NCBI RefSeq assembly: GCF_000981225.1 | Contig: NZ_LAJC01000032.1 | Span: 1-58,072 of the forward strand | Reading direction: 5' to 3' | Length of the DNA stretch: 58,072 bases | DNA from: Allosalinactinospora lopnorensis | GTDB lineage: Bacteria; Actinomycetota; Actinomycetes; Streptosporangiales; Streptosporangiaceae | Shown: positions 52,574 to 58,072 of the stretch, one piece after another | Layout: every line of letters begins with the position of its first letter | How positions within the stretch are numbered: position 1 is the first letter of the stretch | Position numbers and translations under genes: made by a program | Notes under the pieces: model-generated | Database searches by the model: none | What the model was told of the DNA's origin: nothing | Seen by the model: the letters and a program-made list of their open reading frames with translations, nothing else

Positions 52574-53269
52574 ATGGACAGGGTATACGAGGCCGGCTAC
52601 GAAGCCGGATGGGGCGGCAAGACCCGGGGGGATCTGGGGCGGCGGGCGGCGCGGCGCCGCGCCGAGCTCGGGCTCTCGGTGGAGGAGGTCGCGCGGCGCG
52701 CCGGTATGGCGCCCGGGTATGTGGCCTACCTGGAGGAGCACCCGCCCAACCTCAGTCGTCGGGCGCTTGCGTGGCTGGCCGGGGCGCTGGAGACCACCCC
52801 GGGCGCACTGCTTGGCGCGGACGTCGACGTGCCGCCGGGCCGCAACCCCACCGGCCGCGCCGCCTTGTTGCAGACACTGGACGCTGAGGAGTGCATGGAC
52901 CTCATCAGGCCGGGAGGTGTGGGGCGGATCGCGTTTCCCGTCGAGAGCGAGGCCGGCCCCACGGTGCTGCCGGTGAACTTCGCGGTCGTCGACGGCAACA
53001 TCGTCTTCCGCGTCGAAGAGGGTGGCATCATCGCCAAGCATGCCACTGGATACGTGAGCTTCCAGATGGATCGGATCGATCAGGTGATGAGCGAGGGCTG
53101 GAGCGTGCTGGTCAAAGGGCGGGCGCGGCTGGTGCGTGACCCGGGGGAGGTGGATGACCTCGGGGCTGTGCAGGTTCGCCCGTGGGCCGGCGGCGATCGC
53201 GAAGCTTATGTGACGATTACACCAATCGCCATCAGTGGACGCCGCGCCAGCGCCGGCGAAATACGTTGA
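52574..53269 (+). CDS. XRE helix-turn-helix fused to a PNPOx-like flavin-binding domain
   Basis: 231 residues. Residues about 15-75 are an XRE/Cro helix-turn-helix (RRRAELGLSVEEVARRAGMAPGYVAYLEEHPPN). Residues about 95-225 are a split-barrel PNPOx-like domain (ECMDLIRPGGVGRIAF; VLPVNFAVVDGNIVFRV; GWSVLVKGRARLV), as in F420- or FMN-binding stress proteins. This fusion occurs in actinobacterial DosR/DevR-type regulons. The ATG at 52574 has GGGGGAGCAGC upstream. Confidence 0.88.
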   Translation: MDRVYEAGYEAGWGGKTRGDLGRRAARRRAELGLSVEEVARRAGMAPGYVAYLEEHPPNLSRRALAWLAGALETTPGALLGADVDVPPGRNPTGRAALLQTLDAEECMDLIRPGGVGRIAFPVESEAGPTVLPVNFAVVDGNIVFRVEEGGIIAKHATGYVSFQMDRIDQVMSEGWSVLVKGRARLVRDPGEVDDLGAVQVRPWAGGDREAYVTITPIAISGRRASAGEIR

Positions 53270-53406
53270 CGATTCATCCTCGCAGAAGAGAGGGGCACCA
53301 CCTTTGGCCTGCGGTTCAAAATCTGTGTGGCCTGGCGCTATGGCACTGCTGACGGCAGTGGCGCGCCCGTAGCGGGGGCACGCACCAAACCTGAGGGGGA
53401 GCTCAT

Positions 53407-54111
53407 ATGAATAGGACCGTCCGCGACGTGATGACCCCCGACGTGGTTTCCACTAGTTCAGAGACTCCGATCAAGGACATCGCGCGATTGATGCTCTGGC
53501 GGGATGTCTCTGCCCTGCCTGTCGTCGAGGGCGGCCGTGTCGTCGGGATCGTTTCCGAGACCGACCTGGTGCACCATGAAGAGTTCGCTCCTGAGCGCCC
53601 TGGCGACGAGTACCACGAACCGATGCGGGCCCGGCTGCGCCGTACCCTGGGCAGCCGGGGCAGCGCGCAGAGGAAGGCGCGCGCTGAGAATGCCAGGGAG
53701 CTAATGACTCGGGACGTGGTCACCGTGGGTCCTGAGGAGACCGTCGTTGCCGCGGCGCGGGTGATGGCTCGCCACGACGTCAAGCAGCTGCCCATCGTCG
53801 ACGAGCGCGGTCACCTAGCGGGGATGCTCAGCCGGCGCGATTTGCTTCGGGTCTTCGTGCGCCCCGATGGGGATATCGCGCGCGACATCGGTGCGGCGTT
53901 CGCTGTTGCTCCTGCCTGGCTCGATCCCGGGCGTATCCGATTCAGCGTGGATGATGGCGTGGTCAGCCTCGAAGGGCGCGTGGAGCAGCACAGCCACTGC
54001 GCGATACTTGCACAACTTACCCGTGGGGTGGATGGCGTGGTGGGGGTACACAGCAAGCTCACCTGGGATGTGGACGACATGCTGCCGCCGAGAATGCCCT
54101 ACACCCCATAG
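53407..54111 (+). CDS. CBS-pair and BON domain protein
   Basis: 234 residues. Two CBS motifs (VRDVMTPDVVSTSSETPIKDIARLM ... LPVVEGGRVVGIVSETDLV, about 3-60; ELMTRDVVTVGPEETVVAAARVM ... LPIVDERGHLAGMLSRRDLL, about 97-155) separated by an Arg-rich linker, then a C-terminal BON domain (RIRFSVDDGVVSLEGRVEQHSHCAIL). CBS pairs bind adenine nucleotides; BON binds phospholipid or partner proteins. Common in hypoxia or dormancy regulons. The ATG at 53407 has GGGGGAG upstream. Confidence 0.92.
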   Translation: MNRTVRDVMTPDVVSTSSETPIKDIARLMLWRDVSALPVVEGGRVVGIVSETDLVHHEEFAPERPGDEYHEPMRARLRRTLGSRGSAQRKARAENARELMTRDVVTVGPEETVVAAARVMARHDVKQLPIVDERGHLAGMLSRRDLLRVFVRPDGDIARDIGAAFAVAPAWLDPGRIRFSVDDGVVSLEGRVEQHSHCAILAQLTRGVDGVVGVHSKLTWDVDDMLPPRMPYTP

Positions 54112-54362
54112 CACCGACACCCGGTGGTCAGCAGACTCCTGGCAATTTCCGGCTCTCGTTACCACGAGTATCGACCACTGTGCGCTGCCAGGTCAGCGAA
54201 TTCGGGTCCGGCCGCGCTGGCGTGGGAGTTGGGAGCAGGTGCCGATCGCTGCCAACCGGGAGCCCGGCAGTATCTCATCGAGGGGTGTCTTCTCGGTCCA
54301 TTCCTCGTGGCCTGTGCTGTGGTCCACTGGCCCACTGCCGCGCACGCTGCGATTTTCCCCGC

Positions 54363-54811
54363 TTAGAAGATCCGACCCGGCGTCTTTTCGGCGAGGAAGC
54401 TCACCGCGGGAGCGATGATCCGGAAACCGCTTCGCCGGAGGCGTTTCTGCGCACCGCGTGCCGCCGAACCGGGAAGACGGGGCCTCCTCACCCGGGTGTC
54501 GAACGCCGCGGCGTTGACATCGGGGGATTCTCCGCTCAGGGAGTCCAGCCACTCGCGTACTCCCTGCCCGGTCGATACCGGTTCCCTGCCCGCCTGCTCC
54601 GCGGCCGACTCCCGGGGCGCGCACGGGTCATGCCGAAGGCGTGGGTCGGGCCTCCCACGATGAGCAGCCCGACATCACCGCCGAGGGAACGGGGCGCGCT
54701 CGAGACCTCCGCGACGTCCACACCGAGCCGGGTCGCCACCCCCGCCGCGATCTCCTCCGCGACCGTCTCCGCGTTGCCGAACATGGATTCGTACACCACC
54801 AACGCACGCAT
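54363..54811 (-). pseudogene. Flavodoxin-domain protein, one frameshift
   Basis: From ATG 54811: MRALVVYESMFGNAETVAEEIA is the FMN-phosphate loop of flavodoxins and GLLIVGGPTHAFGMTR the second FMN loop. The frame shifts near 54625; the correct continuation RESAAEQAGREPVSTGQGVREW and LRRSGFRIIAPAVSFLAEKTPG ends at TAA 54363. The C-terminus is short compared with relatives. Such single-domain flavodoxins occur with PNPOx and CBS genes in stress regulons. Confidence 0.8.
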
Positions 54812-54909
54812 TCTGTCCTCCGATCGAACCCCTCACCACCGTGTTCGCCGAAGTTCTCCGAATCGTGCCCGCACCGGGGCCGAAGAGCCGCCGGACTCCG
54901 CGGAACGGT

Positions 54910-57489
54910 TCAGCCGCGTGCACGCAGTTTCTTGTGCGCGGTGTCTGCGAGCCATACGACCGGGATCGCCAGTGCGGCCATGGCCCAGCCCAGCGGGCTC
55001 GGGAGGGTGCCGCCGAGCAGTCCCGGCAGCGGCGGGAGGAGCAGGAACACCGCGAGTATGCCCACTTCGAAGGCGACGGCGTAGAGCAGCAACCGGTTAC
55101 CGCCGACCCCGGTGCCTGCGACCCAGCGGGACTCGCTGCGGCAGGCGAAGGCGTTCGCCAGCTGTCCGAGCACGATCGCGGTGAACAGGGTCCCAGAGGC
55201 CGTCGCCAGCAGCGCCGGGTCGGGCATGGCCCCGGGCGCCCAGCCGCCCGCCAGCAAGACCACCACGAACGCCAGCATCGCCGCTGCCGCCTCCGCGGGC
55301 CCCAGCACGCCGAACGCTCGGCGTGCCACCCGCGCGTCGATGAGCCCGCCGGTGCGCATCGGTCCTTGCATCGTCCTCGGGTTGGGCGGTTCGGCACCCA
55401 GGGCCAAGGCGGGCAGCAGGTCTGTTCCTATGTCCAGCGCGAGCACCTGCAGCACCGTCAGGCCCAGCGGGATAGTGCCGGCTGACAGAGCCCACACCAC
55501 GAACGGGGTCAGCTCGGCTACGTTGTCGGTGAGGTGGTAGGTGAGGAACCGCCGGATGTTGACGAAGGTCGCCCGGCCGAGCTCGACCGCGGAGACGATC
55601 GTGGCGAAATGGTCATCGAGCAGCACAAGGTCGGCCGCCTCCCTGGCCACGTCGGTGCCGGAAGCCCCCATCGCCACCCCGATGTCCGCGGTACGCAGGG
55701 CGGGACCGTCGTTGACGCCATCGCCGGTCATCGCCACCACATGACCGCGGGCCTGCAGCACGCGCGCGATGCGCAGCTTGTCCTCCGGGGTGACCCTCGC
55801 CACCACCACCCCATCGCAGTCAAGGAGCTCCCCCAGCGCGGCGTCATCAGCGGGCAGGTCCCTGCCCTGCACAACGAGCCCGTCCGCGCTCAGCAGTCCC
55901 ACCTCAGAAGCGATCGCGGTCCCGGTACCCGGGTGATCGCCCGTCACCATGGCCAGCCGGATGCCGGCGCGACGGCAGGAGGTGATCGCCTTGGCGATGT
56001 CGGGGCGGGGCGGGTCCTCCAACCCGACCAACCCCAGCAACTCAAGATCACGCTCGGCCGCCCACGCGTTACTCGTCGACGACACGCCTCGGCGATGGGC
56101 CACGGCGAGTACACGCAGCCCTCGGCCGCTCATCGCGGCTACCGCGCGGTCGGCATCGGAGGATGTGTCTTGGCACAGAGGAAGCACCGAGTCGGGAGCG
56201 CCGGTCACATGGAGGCCATCGGTGTCAATGACCGACGAGCGGCGCCTGCGGGGGTCGAACGGGTGCCGCACCACAGGAGCGGGCGGCTGGGAGGCTTGGG
56301 CGCGCGCGGCCAGTACGTGGAGGGCGACCTCCATCGGGTCGCCGACCGGGCGCCACCGGCCCTTCCGTTCCACAACGCGAGCGTCCGGCGAGCACCGCGC
56401 TGCGCTGTCGGCGAGTCTCCTCGCCCACCTTACCGCGCTCGGATCACCGGCGAGCTGGCCCGCCGGATCGTACCCCTCGCCCTCGACATCCACCTGGCCC
56501 GCGGGCGTCCACACCGTGACGACCGACATCTCGTTGCGTGTGATCGTGCCTGTCTTGTCGGTACAGATGAATGTCGTCGCCCCCAGGGTCTCCACTGACT
56601 CCAGCCTGCGTACCAGGGCACTACGGGACGCCATCCGCTGGCCGGCCCGTGCCAGCGACAGGGTGACGGTCGGCAGCAGCCCTTCAGGCACCAGGGCGAC
56701 TGTCACACCAATAGCGAACAGGAGGCTCTCCGAACCGGCCCTTCCCAGCGTCACGGCGGCGAGGAAGAAGAGTACTCCCACGGCTACGGCGATCAGCGCG
56801 ATAGTGCGCACCACTCGATGTAGGTGGGTCGCCAGTGGGCTGCGCGGTCTGCTCGCTCTTTCGGTCACCTTGGCGATGCCGGCCAGCCGGGTGTCCGTAC
56901 CGGTTCGGCCCACCACCGCGGCGCCATGGCCTTCGACTACGTAGGTGCCCGCGTACAGGGTGGCCCCGGGGTCTGGTGACACGGGGACGCTCTCGCCGGT
57001 CAGCATCGACTCGTCGACCAGTAATCGCGTGGTGGAGGCCAGGTTCAGGTCGGCGCTGATCCGGTCGCCTGCTTCCAACAGTGCCACATCGCCGGTAACC
57101 AGCTCGGTCGCGTCGATGACCGTTGCACGCCCGTCCCGACGAACCGTGGCGCGGGCGGGCAGTAGGTCGCGTAATCTCTCCGCGGCGCGGTCAGCACGGT
57201 GTTCCTGCACGAAGGAGAACGCGCCGTTGAGCACGACTACTACGGCGATGGCCACGGCCAAGGCGGGCATTCCCGCGAACAGGGCGAGACCTGCCGCGCA
57301 CCAGAGCATGACCGCGAAGAAATGCATCATCTGCCCTGCGAGTACAAGCAGGGCAGGCCGTCGAGGCGCACTGGGAAGCTGGTTGGGGCCCTCCCTGCGC
57401 AGCAACTCGGCTGCCTCGGTACTGGTGAGCCCTCTGTCTAGAGGCGTGTCCTGGGCGGTGCCCGAGCGCGGTTCATCCTTCCCCTTCAT
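54910..57489 (-). CDS. P2-type cation-transporting ATPase
   Basis: 859 residues. Actuator motif TGES at 164-167, helix-4 motif PEGLLP at 268-273, phosphorylation motif DKTGT at 311-315 and hinge TGDGVND at 588-594; ten helices expected. No Cys-Pro-Cys, so not a heavy-metal P1B pump. The class (Ca, Mg, K or Na) resembles PMA1/CtpF-like ATPases of hypoxia regulons. The ATG at 57489 is at a plausible start, with a cytosolic N-terminus and the cation-ATPase N-domain (GLTSTEAAELLRREGPNQLP). It points towards the flavodoxin gene on the same strand. Confidence 0.92.
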   Translation of the reverse strand: MKGKDEPRSGTAQDTPLDRGLTSTEAAELLRREGPNQLPSAPRRPALLVLAGQMMHFFAVMLWCAAGLALFAGMPALAVAIAVVVVLNGAFSFVQEHRADRAAERLRDLLPARATVRRDGRATVIDATELVTGDVALLEAGDRISADLNLASTTRLLVDESMLTGESVPVSPDPGATLYAGTYVVEGHGAAVVGRTGTDTRLAGIAKVTERASRPRSPLATHLHRVVRTIALIAVAVGVLFFLAAVTLGRAGSESLLFAIGVTVALVPEGLLPTVTLSLARAGQRMASRSALVRRLESVETLGATTFICTDKTGTITRNEMSVVTVWTPAGQVDVEGEGYDPAGQLAGDPSAVRWARRLADSAARCSPDARVVERKGRWRPVGDPMEVALHVLAARAQASQPPAPVVRHPFDPRRRRSSVIDTDGLHVTGAPDSVLPLCQDTSSDADRAVAAMSGRGLRVLAVAHRRGVSSTSNAWAAERDLELLGLVGLEDPPRPDIAKAITSCRRAGIRLAMVTGDHPGTGTAIASEVGLLSADGLVVQGRDLPADDAALGELLDCDGVVVARVTPEDKLRIARVLQARGHVVAMTGDGVNDGPALRTADIGVAMGASGTDVAREAADLVLLDDHFATIVSAVELGRATFVNIRRFLTYHLTDNVAELTPFVVWALSAGTIPLGLTVLQVLALDIGTDLLPALALGAEPPNPRTMQGPMRTGGLIDARVARRAFGVLGPAEAAAAMLAFVVVLLAGGWAPGAMPDPALLATASGTLFTAIVLGQLANAFACRSESRWVAGTGVGGNRLLLYAVAFEVGILAVFLLLPPLPGLLGGTLPSPLGWAMAALAIPVVWLADTAHKKLRARG

Positions 57490-57901
57490 CTGAACCCCCT
57501 GGAATGTCCTGTGACTCGCAACGGTGCGCGACCGTGGCCTTCAGCGCATCGGGGGATGGGTAAGGACGCCCTCCAGGAAGCGCGCTCCAAGGTGCGCCCT
57601 GGCGCGGTGGTCAAAAGAGGGGAACCCGGAGGGCTGCCGTTCGCTCGCGTCCCTCATGGTGCAAGGGAGCCGCCGCGAGGGCCTCTGGTTCTGCTTCGGC
57701 CCCCGGAGCTCGGTTGCCCGGCCCCGGGCTTCCGGCGATGAGAGCCAACAACCGGGTGATGACCGCTGTGTCTATCACGAGCGAGAGGGGCCTAGTTCGA
57801 ACGCCACCTCTGTTCGTGTGTGCCGGCGCGACGGTGGCCGTATGGATCTGGGACTCTCCGGCCCCATAAGAAGCACCTACCACACCATTCTGATGTGAAT
57901 C
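57490..57901. other. Gap without a recognisable gene
   Basis: About 410 bp. Both strands have open frames but none gives a known domain or a ribosome site. Confidence 0.45.
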
Positions 57902-58072
57902 ATGGCCCGACCACTGGACGTGGTTCTTGTTCACAGCCCCGGAAGTCCGCCGGAACTCTGGCGCGTTCCGCTATTTCGGGCGGCAGTCGATTCTCGGGGC
58001 TTCCGCGTCGCGGGAAGGAGGCGACAGCGTGCGTCGCCACGAGAAGCGCTGCCGATCATGGCCGCGGTACGT
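57902..58072 (+). CDS. Possible 5' part of a gene running off the window
   Basis: From ATG 57902 the frame stays open to the end (57 codons). It begins RPLDVVLVHSPGSPPELW, which resembles the first strand and oxyanion loop of alpha/beta hydrolases, then turns Arg-rich. There is no strong ribosome site. Weak. Confidence 0.25.
   Translation, partial: MARPLDVVLVHSPGSPPELWRVPLFRAAVDSRGFRVAGRRRQRASPREALPIMAAVR

Overview
The window is high-GC actinomycete DNA. Gene types typical of Streptosporangiales/Streptomycetales (DUF6153, DUF305, DUF2637, SHOCT proteins, BlaI-M56 pairs, leaderless-looking promoters) suggest a Nocardiopsis/Streptomonospora-like organism; the genus is an inference. It reads as an accessory region: metal, redox and cell-envelope genes mixed with many decayed genes and mobile-element scars. 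A notable number of well-conserved genes are broken by single-base deletions, often in G/C runs, so either decay is active or the assembly has indel errors.

Layout. 0-4.7 kb: a RibD/DHFR-like enzyme, a recombinase tail, an N-truncated response regulator, a Fic AMP-transferase, a small protein with a RAMA/DUF4357-like modified-DNA-reader end, and a decayed DUF2637 gene behind tRNA-end-like repeats. 4.7-13.8 kb: an envelope block with an L,D-transpeptidase lipoprotein (frameshifted), DUF6153, a CDF transporter remnant, a BlaI-M56 pair, an M15-like lipoprotein, ATP-grasp, GNAT and a MurJ-type flippase. BlaI-like TACA-N2-TGTA palindromes sit in the ATP-grasp/GNAT promoter region. 14.4-27.2 kb: metal and redox genes (His-tailed MFS exporter with an alpha5-site ArsR, NlpC/P60, two DUF6153, Asp-box lipoprotein, DUF305, TVP38, Cys-rich copper-storage protein, DUF2269, two TetR systems, thioredoxin-like protein). 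27.3-28.4 kb: a second DUF2637 copy in direct orientation with the first; the two bracket about 23.6 kb.

28.5-36.6 kb: a tightly overlapping minus-strand operon encoding a complex-I-like membrane arm (nuoA, a NuoB/NuoD-like fusion, nuoH, J, K, L, M, N). There are no nuoC/E/F/G/I genes. The fusion has lost the Fe-S cysteines and NuoH has lost the acidic quinone-loop residues, while proton-path residues in NuoA/K/L remain. This is the best candidate for an undescribed system: a redox-less, ion-translocating complex-I derivative. 36.9-46.3 kb: thiol and metal genes around it (TlpA and CcdA remnants, methyltransferase, SHOCT protein, His-rich membrane protein, DUF6153, a large membrane protein with its cupredoxin-like lipoprotein, a secreted HxH protein, DUF2752). 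Four near-identical ACCTA-N7-TAGGT boxes occur at promoters here. 46.3-51.1 kb: two more BlaI-M56 pairs, another methyltransferase and SHOCT protein, and IS3/IS5 fragments. 51.1-57.5 kb: an SDR and a block resembling DosR-type stress regulons (XRE-PNPOx, CBS-BON, flavodoxin, P2-type ATPase).

Working model (inference): envelope and metal stress are sensed by BlaI-M56, ArsR and TetR pairs that control cell-wall remodelling, copper/thiol handling and an ion-translocating membrane complex.
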